From NCBI RefSeq assembly GCF_001890385.1, contig NZ_CP018221.1, forward strand, positions 2,963,501 to 3,027,500: DNA of 64,000 bases, given 5' to 3'. Shown in pieces: positions 47,758-57,468 of the stretch. The stretch is from Tardibacter chloracetimidivorans. Its GTDB lineage: Bacteria > Pseudomonadota > Alphaproteobacteria > Sphingomonadales > Sphingomonadaceae. Below the pieces are notes generated by a model. The model was not told the DNA's origin. It did no database searches and saw only the letters and a program-made list of their open reading frames with translations. Both the position numbers and the translations under genes were made by a program. Position 1 is the stretch's first letter. Every line of letters begins with the position of its first letter.

Positions 47758-48093
47758 TTATCGGTCAGCCCTTTCCGCTGCGGCCCGCACCTCGCGGGCG
47801 AGCGCGTCCATGCGCTTGGCGCAAATGCCATAGAGGTGGATCACTTCAGTCGCCGGCATCAGCGTCATCGCCCCCGTCTTCTCTCCCGGCGGCAGTTTTT
47901 CCAGTTTCTCGCACGGCCGCAGGAAGGATTCCTGGACGGTCGTTCGCAAGCTCGACCGCTTGGTTATAGGCCCGCACGCCGTCGCCATCCCAGCACACAT
48001 TGCGATAGACAGTAGGGCCAGGCTGGGTGACGATCCGCTCGATCGTCCGGGTGATGGTGTTGCTCGCGATCTCATCCTTCGCCTCACTTTCAA
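47758..48093 (-). CDS. Probable outer-membrane spanin (Rz1-like), overlapping the Rz gene
   Basis: A 111-residue frame shifted against the preceding gene and nested in its 3' half. It has a basic start, a hydrophobic stretch (SLALLSIAMCAGMATAC) with a cysteine usable as lipobox (imperfect), and a C-terminal part with PCEKLEKLPPGE and LYGICAKRMDALAREVRAAAE. This architecture is that of an o-spanin lipoprotein. It finishes host lysis by fusing the outer membrane to the inner one. Confidence 0.65.
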   Translation of the reverse strand: MKVRRRMRSRATPSPGRSSGSSPSLALLSIAMCAGMATACGPITKRSSLRTTVQESFLRPCEKLEKLPPGEKTGAMTLMPATEVIHLYGICAKRMDALAREVRAAAERADR

Positions 48094-48271
48094 GTGCCTG
48101 CCGCGCCCGATCGGCGCTGGCGCGCTGGTACTTCGCTTCAGCCGCAGCCTCGGCGCGGTCTACGGCCGCCCGCTTGCCGGCCTCGATCTTGTGAGCGTCG
48201 CACCGGCCCGCGCCGTAGGCGGCGACCAGCGCAAGCACGCCGCCAAGCGCGAGGTAAGGCTGGCCGATCAT
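47846..48271 (-). CDS. Inner-membrane spanin (Rz-like)
   Basis: A 141-residue protein with one N-terminal membrane helix (PYLALGGVLALVAAYGAG) and a long charged coiled coil (ASADRARQALESEAKDEIA). This is the i-spanin form. ATG overlaps the holin stop by 4 bp. Confidence 0.72.
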   Translation of the reverse strand: MIGQPYLALGGVLALVAAYGAGRCDAHKIEAGKRAAVDRAEAAAEAKYQRASADRARQALESEAKDEIASNTITRTIERIVTQPGPTVYRNVCWDGDGVRAYNQAVELANDRPGILPAAVRETGKTAAGREDGGDDADAGD

Positions 48272-48504
48272 GCGACGCCCTTCACCTTCTCATAGGTGCG
48301 GATGCCGAAGGTCGCCGTGGCGAACATCAGTATCTGGACGAGATATCCTTCAGAGACAGCGTTGCCGGTCCATGGACCGATGATGCCAACATAGGAGACT
48401 GAACCGACCGTCACCCAATCCAGCGTCGGCCGGGCGAGGCGCGCATAGATCTGATACCAGCGCGACTGCCGTACCGGATGATCGGGAAGGTTGATGGTGG
48501 TCAC
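48268..48504 (-). CDS. Putative holin
   Basis: A 78-residue protein with at least two hydrophobic segments (VTVGSVSYVGIIGPW and GYLVQILMFATATFGI). GTG 48504 overlaps the endolysin stop (GTGA). Membrane-pore function is inferred from size and place between endolysin and spanins. Confidence 0.6.
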   Translation of the reverse strand: MTTINLPDHPVRQSRWYQIYARLARPTLDWVTVGSVSYVGIIGPWTGNAVSEGYLVQILMFATATFGIRTYEKVKGVA

Positions 48505-48884
48505 GGATATTGCTTTCGCGGCAGTTCCCAATGCGGGCCGTCTTTGAACGATCGCCAATCCCCGCCCCAGGTGACGGGTACACCGACGTCAGCGGCGGCC
48601 TGCTTCACGGCTGGAGCCAGCTTGTGAAAGAGTGGCCAGTCCCACCGGATGGTGCCACCCACCCAAGGCGCTATATCGACGGCATGGCCAGTGATGTGCC
48701 GGGAGTTCATGGTCTTGGAAGCGCCGGCCGCGACAAGCTCTTTCTGCCGTTCGCGCGTCCGCAGTCCTTCAATCACGGCGAAGTCGATAGGCGTGATTTC
48801 GATGGCGCGTCGGATGACCTTCACCAGATCCGGGTGAACGCCTTCAAGGCGGGACAGGGACCGAATGCTCAGGGTGTAGGCCAT
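48501..48884 (-). CDS. Endolysin, M15/VanY-type L-Ala-D-Glu peptidase
   Basis: A 127-residue zinc peptidase: SRHITGHAVDIAPW gives the HxxxxxxD pair and GPHWEL the final histidine, as in T5-like endolysins. It cuts peptidoglycan cross-links at lysis. No signal peptide, so export needs the holin. ATG 48884 is chosen over 48908 from the MAYTLSIRS start. Confidence 0.85.
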   Translation of the reverse strand: MAYTLSIRSLSRLEGVHPDLVKVIRRAIEITPIDFAVIEGLRTRERQKELVAAGASKTMNSRHITGHAVDIAPWVGGTIRWDWPLFHKLAPAVKQAAADVGVPVTWGGDWRSFKDGPHWELPRKQYP

Positions 48885-48927
48885 GTGATGCTCCATGTAG
48901 ACCGCCAATATCTACATTATCGACGCG

Positions 48928-51900
48928 CTAACGTCCACTTGCGCCTTTCTCGGTCTTCTTCTTGCGCTTGCGCCCATCCTTTTCACCGACAACGGCGGTC
49001 GCAAAAATGTCGCCTGCCTTCGGGCTCGTGCCATAGGCGGTGCCTGCGCCGGCGGCCGTTGTGTAGATCGGGCCGCCGGGGAATGCCGCAACCACGCCCG
49101 CCATGGCAGGCGCGAGCGCGAAGCCATAGAATGACCGCAACGCATTATATTCGGCGGTGTTGGTGTTCGGACTGTTTCGGTCAGTAAGAGTCTTCGCCAT
49201 ATTGGTCATGTTCTGGAAGTCCGCGCCCATGTATGCGCCAAGCGGGAGATAAGCCAGGTCGCGATTGTATTTGAGCCCGGTCCATGAATTGATCATCGGA
49301 TCGAACGCGCCGAATGAGAAGGTCCGTGATGCGGCCAGGGCCATGTTGGCCTTCCACCATTGGCCGTCCTTCTCCCATTCCTCCTGCCGCTCCGGATTGA
49401 ACAGGACTTCGCGCGTGATGCTCGCCAGCATATTGAAGCCATAGAGCAGCCCGGCACTGAGCAGTGTGCCGGCCGTATATTGCGCGAGAAGGCCGATCTC
49501 GCCTTCCTTGGCCAGTCGGGCGCCCTTGGTGATGTTCCGCTTCAGGAGGTGCCTGTAGGCGCTCTGGATATAGGACGTGATCGAATAGGTGGCATAGGAG
49601 GCGAGCGGGTTGCGACTGAGCGGCGTCAGGTCCGCGGCATTGGCTTTCTGGATCGTCATGTTCGCCAGCCGCAGCAGGGCCGTGTTGTAGTCATAGCCCT
49701 CCGGCCCGGCCAGCCATTCCTCTGAAGGCAGCGCGCCCTGCATGTCGACAATCTGCCGGGCGAAGGCGTCCGGATCCCGCACGCCCAGCTCGCGCATCAG
49801 GTTCGCGGCTTCCTTGCCGCGCTTGTCGCCATCGAGAACGCGGTGCGACATCTCGTTGACCAGCCCGCGGCGCGCCACGTCCATGACCGCGACGTCGGAC
49901 ATGTTGGTCAGAAAGGTGATGCCGCTGTTGCGGAACATCCAGCCGGAAAGCTGATCCCACCGGGTCGGCGAATCGCTCGTGGTGCCGAACCGGTCCTGCA
50001 TCATGAACTGCTCAAGCAGATGGTGCTTGATGAACCCGTGCGCCATACCCCAATCGCGCAGTTCCTGCCGGGTGCCGCTGTGCAGGATGGACGCCCAGGT
50101 CTTCGCAACCGCCTTGGCGCCATCGATCGGGCTGCCGGTCACAATGCCCATTGCCGCCGGCTCGAACGTGGAGAGCGTGACGGCGCGGCCCATCATCGCC
50201 AGCGTGCCCTTCACGCGCAGGAAACTGAGCGCGCTCACCACGCCAGGATTAGCCAGCCAGCCCGTCCGCCGGTAACGGCCGGTCATGCGGTCCACAAGGC
50301 TCCAGACATAGCGGCGCTCGCTTTCAGGCACGCCCTCCTGTGCCATCTGCTCATCAAGCTGACGCGCGATCGATCCAGCCGGGTTCTTGCCGTCGGGATG
50401 CCCGAAGCGCTTGGCCCATTCGGTTCGCTGCACCGAATGGCGAACATACTGGATCAGCGACGACACCGGGTCCGGGTTGTAGAAGTCCTTCAGAATGTCA
50501 TCGGCTTCGGGCGGCAGCGAACGGCGCTTCTCCGCATTCGGCAAGCTCGACGTCATGGTGTAATCGGGGAACGTCTCGGTGTGCAGGATCGCGTCGCGAT
50601 AGGCGAAGGCCGCCTGCATCGCATAGGCAGACCGCACCTCGTCCAGCATCTCATCGATCAACGAAGACACGGCTTCAGGATCGCCGTCGTCATCGCGCAT
50701 AGCCTTGCGCAACGCCTTCACGCCATCGATGCCGTTCTGCCGGGCAATGGCAATGAAGTTTTCCAGCCTGTCCGGATCGCCCGCAATGGCGCCCGCATCC
50801 GCGCCAACGTCGCGGTCGAACACCAGCCCATAGACCTCTTGCGCCTGCTCCGTGAACTTGTCCGGGTTCTTGGCGACATATTCGCGGTCGATCTGCCTGT
50901 GGATATAGGCTGCGTCGTTCACATAGCCGAGATCGACCCCGGCGTTGCGGTTCTCATACCATTCATCATTGTAAGCCTTGCGCATGGCGTCCGCGAGCGG
51001 CGTCAGGCCCATGTCGTCATCGACTTTCTTGCCCAGCAGCAGGTCGCGCAGCGTCGACGTCTGTTCTTTCGACAGGCTCTTGTAGACCCATCCCTTGGAG
51101 CCGTGCTTCTGGAGCTGCGCCATGACCGGGTTCAATGCCTTGTTCGTGCGCATCTCGATCGACTGGTGCCATGTGCGGCTAACGTGCCTGGTGCCGCCCA
51201 GGTCGCTCATGAACTGATCGGCGATCTTCTGCGCCGCCTTGGACCCCCAGCGCGTCGCGATCATCTTCACGCCATCCGCCGCGGCCGAGAATGCCAGCGA
51301 GCGGACATTGTTGATCTTGGAGCCGATCTTGACCGGATCGGCCGCGCGCAACTCCGCGTCCGCCTTTGCCGCATCCCGGTTGTGCCGCCAGATGGTGAGC
51401 GCTTCCCTGTCGGCACCGAACAACCGATCGGCCATGGACCGGTTGCGGCGCTCGACGATCGCCATTGTCCGCTTCACATCGGCCGGGTTCGGACCGCTCT
51501 CCGCCGCGCTGTCGAAATCAGCCGCGATGCGCGGTGTAACCTCACCGCCATTGGCCTCCCGGATCATGTTCTCGGCGTTGAGCATATCCATGACGCCCTG
51601 CATGGCGTCGAAAATGCGCGCGCGTTCATCGCCTTTCGGGAAGGTCAGGCGGAACCGGTCTTCGGCATCGGACAGATAATTCTCGTTGCCCTTGGTGACG
51701 AACTCGCTGCCGAAACCCTCGCTCGCCATCTTGAAAGCGGTGAACGCCTCGAATGACCGGGCAAACATCTCGGTCGGCTGCGTCCAATAATCGCCCTGTC
51801 CACCACGGCGATTAACCTCCGCCGCGCCGCGATAGAAGGCGCTCTGCGCCGTCCGCGACTTGCTGCGCCCGGTCTTGAAATTATCAATCTGCGTCTGAAG

Positions 51901-54900
51901 CGCCGCCTTCTGGTTGGCGCTCTTGGTTTCGGCAATGCGCTTCTCGAGGTCCATGATCTTCAAGGCCATCTCGGCTTCATCGAAGAACATGGCATTCAAC
52001 AGCTTCACGAACGCTTCGCGGACATTGGCTGGCTGGAAGTCCGCGCCATCGGCGCGCACCTTGCCAGTCAGGCCACGCGCCATATCGGGCGACACCTTGC
52101 CCAGCAGATAATAGTCCAGCGCGTGCGCCCATTCGTGCGCGAAGCTATTGGACCGCTTCGGCAGCATGATCTGGTTTGCGCCCGGATTGAACGCGCCGAG
52201 GAACTTCGCGCCCTTCAACAGCCGCAGGCTGAGATTGCCGCCCAGGCTGATCGCCTTTGGCGAAATACCAAGCACGGACGCCATGCCCTGCAAGGTCTGG
52301 TGCGCGTCCAGCATCTGGTCGATCGCATATTGCAGCGGCATGTCCGGCGCGACCGCGACCTTCACGCCAGTCAGCTTTTCCAGCGCGTCGCCCAGCAGCT
52401 TTGCTTTCCGCGCGGGCGGTAGGAGATTGAACTTCTCCGGATCCATGCCCATCGCGCGCGCGGCGCTGTCATTTACCGACTGGCGGTTGGTGAACGATGC
52501 TTCGGCAAAGCTCGGCTGATATGCGCCGCGATCTGGAGCCTTGCCCTCCGCTTCGGTCTTGACCTTGCTGCCGGCCATGTCGGGCGCGTCCGCAAGATCC
52601 AAATCCATCCGGTCTTCAGCCGCAGCCAGAAACGACGTCTGATCCCGATCGCCACTGCGGCCCGCCAGAATGTCATCGATCAGGTCCGCCGGATTGTCCG
52701 GGCCATCATTGCCGAACATGCCGGGGTCGGAAAGCTGCGCGCGGGCGCGCTTCACATATTCGCCAATGGCAGCCGTGATCGCCTGCTTGCTCGCGGGCGC
52801 TGTCAGCTTCTCATTGTAGAACAGGCGGATCAGGCCGTCCGTCACTGGATCGCGCGGCATGAAGGCGTCGACTTGCGCGAGGAAATCGCGGACGCTCTCA
52901 CCTTTCTGGCGAAGATCGCGGATCGCCTTTGCCGCCGCGGTCAGCGCCTTGGTGATATCGAACTGCGGCAACACCTTGCCGTCGGCAATGTCGGTGCGAA
53001 GCCGCGCCCAGCCGGCCGCATTGCTTTCGAGCGCGCCGCCGATCGACTTGATGTTGTTGTCCTGGCTTTCGTCCAGCGTGCCCAGCAGATCCGCATCGTC
53101 ATAGGCCGCAGCCTTCAGGGCCGCGCGAATGCGCCGAACGCCATCGGCTGAAATCTGACCGTCGGCGGTGAAGAACGCCGCCTGTTCCTGCGGCGGGAGC
53201 TTCCCGACAACGACGCGCACGAAATCCCGGTTGGCCGCATCGGTGACATCGCCACCGCGGTACAGGTCCAGCGTCTCGCCATTGATCCCTGCCGCATCCG
53301 TCTTGGCGCGCTCCGCGCTGCCCATCTGGAGCTTGGTATCGAAATTGCTGTCGCGGACGAACTGGACGCGCTGCTCAGGGGTGAAATCACTGACGCGGCG
53401 GCGGACCAACACCGGTCGCTCGATGCCTTCCGTCCGGTGTCCCTGCGATTCCAGATAGTCGCGATATGCCTGCGCCCGGTCGGGGAATTCGTCGAACACT
53501 CGGTTCAGCGCCAGCATCCGGCCGTTGCCGCTTTCCACCACATCATCCGGGCCAATGATCGGTGCGCCGCGGTCGGTTTCCGCGCTGTCGCCCAGGCGCG
53601 TCGGGTCGAACTTGGAAACGATATCCTGCACCTGGATATCAGTCGACGCACGCGAACGATCACGGTTCTGAAGGTCGCCTTCGGCCGCCTTCAACGCGCG
53701 GCTGTCCACCACCTCAAAGCGCGTCCGGACGCGATTGCCGGCCGGGGTGGTGACATAGCGCTCGCCTTCCCCCAATGGACCGGGATCGGGGCGAAGCGGA
53801 TCATTCCGTGCACCCGGCCCGTCGGCAGCGGCGGGAGGACTGACGCCTTCAACGGGCCGGGGCTCCACGGCCGCGCCCATGGGCTGGTCGGGCGCGGTGG
53901 GAACGGGTTCAACAACGGGTTCGGGGGCCATCGGCCGGGCAACCACAGCCTCTGCCGGAACAAGGTCGGCAACGGCTGAAGCGTCTGGCACGTCGGGCTG
54001 TCGTGCGGCCGCGCGGCGCGCAAGCAGGTCAACACCTGCATCGACGCCCTTCGTCACGGGCCGGACAGTGGCCCGCACAATCTTGTCGCCTACGGCCATG
54101 GTGGCGTCGCCAAGCCGCGTGTTGCGGTTCTGAAGTGCGCCCGCGCCGGCCGCAATGGCGATCTTCGCCGGATCCAGCCCTTCGCCAGTGACCAATTCGC
54201 GCGCGGCTTCCTGGCCGCCGCCGATTGTGGCGCCGGCGGTGGACGCCATGACCGGGTTGGCAAGAACGCGCTCCAGCGGCCCGGCATTGGGCGCGACGCG
54301 AGTTGGCGACAGTGAGGGACGGCCGAACAGGAAGCCGGGAAGCATCTCGCCAATCATCGTGGCGTGGGGGTGCGCCGTTACATCCTGCGTGCGCTGCTCA
54401 TCGGTCTGCCCCAAGGCGCGCACGACACTTTCAGGCGCAAGATCAAGCGCCTTTTCCTGCAACACCCCAGCGCCATAGCCAGCCCCCATGGAAGTGGCGA
54501 GGCCGCCCACCAAGCCGGCCAGCGGTGAGACAACCGGGGCGGCCGGTCCAGCGAGCGCGCCCAGAGTTGCGCCAGCCGTGAAACCTGGCGTGAACGCCAT
54601 CACACCCGCTGTAGTAGGCAGTGCCGAACGAGCGCCCCCGCGGACAAGCGCGCCAGCCGCTTCCTCTCCACCTTGCGGATCGGCCGTCAGCTTCGCCTGC
54701 CGATCCATGACCTGCCGGCGCTGCGTTTCATAGGATGATGGAGCGGCTGGCTTCCCAGCGGGCTTTGGCGACGGGACGGAAGACAGATGGCTGATGATTT
54801 CGCCATCCGAATAGCCCGCCTTGCGCGCGCCGGACGTGTCGAACTTCTGGTCTTTGGCGAGAAAGTCCGCTATTTCGGCGTCTGAATAGCCCGCCTGTTT

Positions 54901-54924
54901 TGCGGCGGCGACGTCAAAGCCCAT
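48928..54924 (-). CDS. Giant polyvalent virion protein (DarB/LPD-like), 1998 residues
   Basis: Residues about 10-45 hold two copies of a GYSD(A/G)EI motif. A Gly/Ala-rich hydrophobic segment follows (about 90-165). Around residues 435-560 lies a ParB/DdrB-like domain (PIIGPDDVVESGNGRMLALN). Near residue 927 is a zinc-peptidase signature (FAHEWAHALDYYL), and the last 400 residues match LPD38-like domains with hydrophobic segments near 1815. Such proteins are packaged and injected with the DNA. Domain calls beyond the motifs are inferred. ATG 54924 follows AGGAATTAGCT. Confidence 0.75.
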   Translation of the reverse strand: MGFDVAAAKQAGYSDAEIADFLAKDQKFDTSGARKAGYSDGEIISHLSSVPSPKPAGKPAAPSSYETQRRQVMDRQAKLTADPQGGEEAAGALVRGGARSALPTTAGVMAFTPGFTAGATLGALAGPAAPVVSPLAGLVGGLATSMGAGYGAGVLQEKALDLAPESVVRALGQTDEQRTQDVTAHPHATMIGEMLPGFLFGRPSLSPTRVAPNAGPLERVLANPVMASTAGATIGGGQEAARELVTGEGLDPAKIAIAAGAGALQNRNTRLGDATMAVGDKIVRATVRPVTKGVDAGVDLLARRAAARQPDVPDASAVADLVPAEAVVARPMAPEPVVEPVPTAPDQPMGAAVEPRPVEGVSPPAAADGPGARNDPLRPDPGPLGEGERYVTTPAGNRVRTRFEVVDSRALKAAEGDLQNRDRSRASTDIQVQDIVSKFDPTRLGDSAETDRGAPIIGPDDVVESGNGRMLALNRVFDEFPDRAQAYRDYLESQGHRTEGIERPVLVRRRVSDFTPEQRVQFVRDSNFDTKLQMGSAERAKTDAAGINGETLDLYRGGDVTDAANRDFVRVVVGKLPPQEQAAFFTADGQISADGVRRIRAALKAAAYDDADLLGTLDESQDNNIKSIGGALESNAAGWARLRTDIADGKVLPQFDITKALTAAAKAIRDLRQKGESVRDFLAQVDAFMPRDPVTDGLIRLFYNEKLTAPASKQAITAAIGEYVKRARAQLSDPGMFGNDGPDNPADLIDDILAGRSGDRDQTSFLAAAEDRMDLDLADAPDMAGSKVKTEAEGKAPDRGAYQPSFAEASFTNRQSVNDSAARAMGMDPEKFNLLPPARKAKLLGDALEKLTGVKVAVAPDMPLQYAIDQMLDAHQTLQGMASVLGISPKAISLGGNLSLRLLKGAKFLGAFNPGANQIMLPKRSNSFAHEWAHALDYYLLGKVSPDMARGLTGKVRADGADFQPANVREAFVKLLNAMFFDEAEMALKIMDLEKRIAETKSANQKAALQTQIDNFKTGRSKSRTAQSAFYRGAAEVNRRGGQGDYWTQPTEMFARSFEAFTAFKMASEGFGSEFVTKGNENYLSDAEDRFRLTFPKGDERARIFDAMQGVMDMLNAENMIREANGGEVTPRIAADFDSAAESGPNPADVKRTMAIVERRNRSMADRLFGADREALTIWRHNRDAAKADAELRAADPVKIGSKINNVRSLAFSAAADGVKMIATRWGSKAAQKIADQFMSDLGGTRHVSRTWHQSIEMRTNKALNPVMAQLQKHGSKGWVYKSLSKEQTSTLRDLLLGKKVDDDMGLTPLADAMRKAYNDEWYENRNAGVDLGYVNDAAYIHRQIDREYVAKNPDKFTEQAQEVYGLVFDRDVGADAGAIAGDPDRLENFIAIARQNGIDGVKALRKAMRDDDGDPEAVSSLIDEMLDEVRSAYAMQAAFAYRDAILHTETFPDYTMTSSLPNAEKRRSLPPEADDILKDFYNPDPVSSLIQYVRHSVQRTEWAKRFGHPDGKNPAGSIARQLDEQMAQEGVPESERRYVWSLVDRMTGRYRRTGWLANPGVVSALSFLRVKGTLAMMGRAVTLSTFEPAAMGIVTGSPIDGAKAVAKTWASILHSGTRQELRDWGMAHGFIKHHLLEQFMMQDRFGTTSDSPTRWDQLSGWMFRNSGITFLTNMSDVAVMDVARRGLVNEMSHRVLDGDKRGKEAANLMRELGVRDPDAFARQIVDMQGALPSEEWLAGPEGYDYNTALLRLANMTIQKANAADLTPLSRNPLASYATYSITSYIQSAYRHLLKRNITKGARLAKEGEIGLLAQYTAGTLLSAGLLYGFNMLASITREVLFNPERQEEWEKDGQWWKANMALAASRTFSFGAFDPMINSWTGLKYNRDLAYLPLGAYMGADFQNMTNMAKTLTDRNSPNTNTAEYNALRSFYGFALAPAMAGVVAAFPGGPIYTTAAGAGTAYGTSPKAGDIFATAVVGEKDGRKRKKKTEKGASGR

Positions 54925-54926
54925 AG

Positions 54927-55970
54927 CTAATTCCTGAAGGAGTCTAGTGGCGGCCGATTGGCGTCCCTCGTGCGTTCCCTCCGTCCAATATTCTGCCAAT
55001 AGCGCAGCGACATCCCAACCGCCTCCGCCATGTTCCCGTTCTGCTGATAGAACTCGATCGCCTTGCGGCGCACATTGGTCATGGCGCCGTCAGAAATGCT
55101 CTGGATCGGATTGCCTTCCTCATCCCTGCCGCCGTTCATCTGGCGCAGGATCTCGGAATCCACATCATCCATCTGCGTCGGCGGAACGAACTTCGGCTTG
55201 TTCGGATCGCCCTTGCCAAAGCTGCCATGCCCGCGATCACGTCTGTCGGTAATATCCTGGCCGCGGCGGGACGTTGCCGCGCTGATATCCTGGCCGCGCA
55301 TGGTGGTGGACGCGCTGACGTCTTGGCCACGGCGTGTCGTGGCATTGTCGGCCTCGTTCATGCGGTAGCGGTTATCCAGCTCGCGGCCCTGATAGGCGTC
55401 GCCCTGCTCGACCGTGTAGGCGGTGTTATCGTCGGACTGCTGGCCCAGCAACATGCCAAGCATCCGCATGACATTTTCACTGACCGGTGGGCCGGAAGGG
55501 GGTGCAGGAACCGGAACGGCGCGCGGTGCCGATACCGTGATTTCATCATCGGTTGCGGTGGTTTCAGGTCCGGGGATACGAGTAATCGCCCCCGCAAGGC
55601 CGCTTGGCTCCTGCGGCGCCATCGCCCCCCGAGCGGCATCAAGAATAATCTGACCGACAGCACCCTTGTTCAGTTGGTCCGCCGTCGCGTCATCGGGATT
55701 GCCGCGGAAAATGCTGGCCACTGTGCCCGGAAGGCCGTCGTTCACGCCCCAATTTCGACGCGCGTTGGTCACATCCTCCGTCTGCGTCGTGCGTGCGCGA
55801 TCATAGCCGGCCGACGCCTGCGCCTGATCCACCCGCGCGCGGTTCAGCTTGGCTTGTGCCGCCATCTCCGGATTGCCGAACAGAGCAGTGGAAAGGCTGC
55901 TGCCCACCATGCCCCAGGTCGGGTCGGTCGGATATGGACCGGCGTAATAAGGGTTCTGATAGCGAGGCAT
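54927..55970 (-). CDS. Phage internal virion protein with RGQD repeats
   Basis: A 347-residue protein, Gln/Ala-rich, without enzymatic motifs. It contains three 11-residue repeats of the type RRGQDVSAS (residues about 212-244) and a proline-rich linker (PVPAPPSGPP). It lies directly upstream of the giant virion protein, with 2 bp between the genes. Structural role in the injected set is inferred from position. Confidence 0.65.
   Translation of the reverse strand: MPRYQNPYYAGPYPTDPTWGMVGSSLSTALFGNPEMAAQAKLNRARVDQAQASAGYDRARTTQTEDVTNARRNWGVNDGLPGTVASIFRGNPDDATADQLNKGAVGQIILDAARGAMAPQEPSGLAGAITRIPGPETTATDDEITVSAPRAVPVPAPPSGPPVSENVMRMLGMLLGQQSDDNTAYTVEQGDAYQGRELDNRYRMNEADNATTRRGQDVSASTTMRGQDISAATSRRGQDITDRRDRGHGSFGKGDPNKPKFVPPTQMDDVDSEILRQMNGGRDEEGNPIQSISDGAMTNVRRKAIEFYQQNGNMAEAVGMSLRYWQNIGRRERTRDANRPPLDSFRN
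55245..55345 (-). repeat. Three 33-bp tandem coding repeats (RGQD units)
   Basis: TTRRGQDVSAS, TTMRGQDISAA and TSRRGQDITDR follow each other in frame, eleven residues each. Confidence 0.7.
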
Positions 55971-56644
55971 TAAACGACCGCTCCCCCCATTGCGCCAAAG
56001 CCGCCGGATGAGCCGCCTGCGCCGTGCGAGACCGCCTGGCTAGCCGTGGCCCCCGATCCAAGTCCTGTGAAGGCATTGGCGCCCAGCCATGCCGATCCGA
56101 CCATCTGCGCCAGACCGCCAAGCCCGCGCAGCGTGGAGCCCTTCTGCGCGGCGGCGCGCAACTCGGCATCGAGAACTTCCGCCGACCGCGCCTTGCTGGT
56201 GCCAATCTGGCCGATCTGCTGGCCAAGGCGGCCCAGCGAAACATTGGTGTCGAGAAGCTGATCGCCCATCCCGGTCAGATTGGCGAGCGCTTCCGCCTGC
56301 TGCTGGCTGCGCGCGCGCTGCTCGCCAACCACCTTGTTGTTACTCTCCGCCACGATCGCGGGCGCATTGCCGGGCAGAAAATCCTGATTGTCCGACCTGG
56401 AATTGAGTGCGTCGATAAAGGCGGCCTTGCGTGCCGAAACCGCGTCCGTGTCATCGCGTAGCTTTTCCGCCGATTCATAGGACTCGCCCAAAAGCGCGTC
56501 CTGCTCCGCACTCATGCGTTTCTGGCGGCCTTGCTCTACGTTGTGGCGGGCCATCATGGCGTTTTCGGCACGCTGGTTGCCGAAATACTGCGCTACTGAT
56601 CCGCCAACCGCCAATGCCAGCGGGATTGCCCATGGACCGCACAT
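55970..56644 (-). CDS. Phage internal virion-type protein
   Basis: A 224-residue protein with an N-terminal hydrophobic run (PWAIPLALAVGGSVAQYFG), Gln/Ala-rich helices and a glycine-rich C-terminus. This layout resembles gp14-like internal core proteins of podoviruses. It overlaps the following gene start by 1 bp. Confidence 0.6.
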   Translation of the reverse strand: MCGPWAIPLALAVGGSVAQYFGNQRAENAMMARHNVEQGRQKRMSAEQDALLGESYESAEKLRDDTDAVSARKAAFIDALNSRSDNQDFLPGNAPAIVAESNNKVVGEQRARSQQQAEALANLTGMGDQLLDTNVSLGRLGQQIGQIGTSKARSAEVLDAELRAAAQKGSTLRGLGGLAQMVGSAWLGANAFTGLGSGATASQAVSHGAGGSSGGFGAMGGAVV

Positions 56645-57468
56645 CAGCCTACCACCCTGGCGGAACCGCCACCATTGGAGAAAAGCGAACGTCCGCCGCC
56701 GATAAAGCCGGAATAGTCGTTCCGTGCATTCGAGCCGATGCGCGAAACACTGTCGGCGAAACCTGCGAATAGCTGGCCCAAAGGAGAGAAGCCGGCAGGT
56801 TGATTAAGGTTCTGCGCTTGCCGCACAGCCGCCTGCGCCGCCGCCTGGTCGTCGCCGGTGGCCTGAAGCTGCGTCACAAGGTTGGAGCGCACATTCTCTA
56901 CATTGGCGCGCGTGTCATTGGCGACCTCCAGACCCTTGTTGGCGATATCCAGCCGATGCTTGTCGAACTCGTCCGACAGCTCCGCATTCTTTTTCTGCGC
57001 GGCGCCGGATTGAAGGATCCCGGAGCGATCAAGCGCATAGATCAGCTCATCTTTGGACCGGTCATAGGACTGATCAAGCTGGGGCAGAGCATAGTCTTCA
57101 TAAGCCTGCCGGCGCTTGTCATAGAAAGCGTCATCAAAGCCGCCGGTGCGCTCAACACCAGAGAACAACTTGCCGGTCTTCGCGGCGATCTGGGGGATGC
57201 CGCCAAGATAAAATCCGCCGCCGAACGGCAGGGAGATGAAATTCCCGCCGTTGGCTGCGCCCGGCTCGAAAGGCGTCCCATCCTCATTGTAAAAGGTTTT
57301 GGAGGGATCATATTCCGTGACCGGATTTATGCCGCGCGAAGATCCATCGAAGATCGCATTGATCTTCGCCATCCCGTCTTTGATGCGGGCTTGGCGCGCG
57401 ACCTCATCGGCACGCTGCTCTTTCGCGATCCTATTGGCCGCTTTGGATCCGCCGCCTCCGAAGCACAT
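56644..57468 (-). CDS. Phage structural protein of unknown role
   Basis: A 274-residue protein starting MCFGGGGSKAANRIAKEQRADEV, with a central aromatic/glycine region (GGNFISLPFGGGFYLGGIPQ) and a coiled-coil part. Between the acetyltransferase-like gene and the internal core protein. Not recognised beyond its place. Confidence 0.55.
   Translation of the reverse strand: MCFGGGGSKAANRIAKEQRADEVARQARIKDGMAKINAIFDGSSRGINPVTEYDPSKTFYNEDGTPFEPGAANGGNFISLPFGGGFYLGGIPQIAAKTGKLFSGVERTGGFDDAFYDKRRQAYEDYALPQLDQSYDRSKDELIYALDRSGILQSGAAQKKNAELSDEFDKHRLDIANKGLEVANDTRANVENVRSNLVTQLQATGDDQAAAQAAVRQAQNLNQPAGFSPLGQLFAGFADSVSRIGSNARNDYSGFIGGGRSLFSNGGGSARVVG

Noticed and set aside
49843-51756. 637-codon open frame on the plus strand
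   Set aside because: Lies wholly antisense to the 1998-residue virion gene, whose product has recognisable motifs; high GC with third-position bias makes such shadows common.
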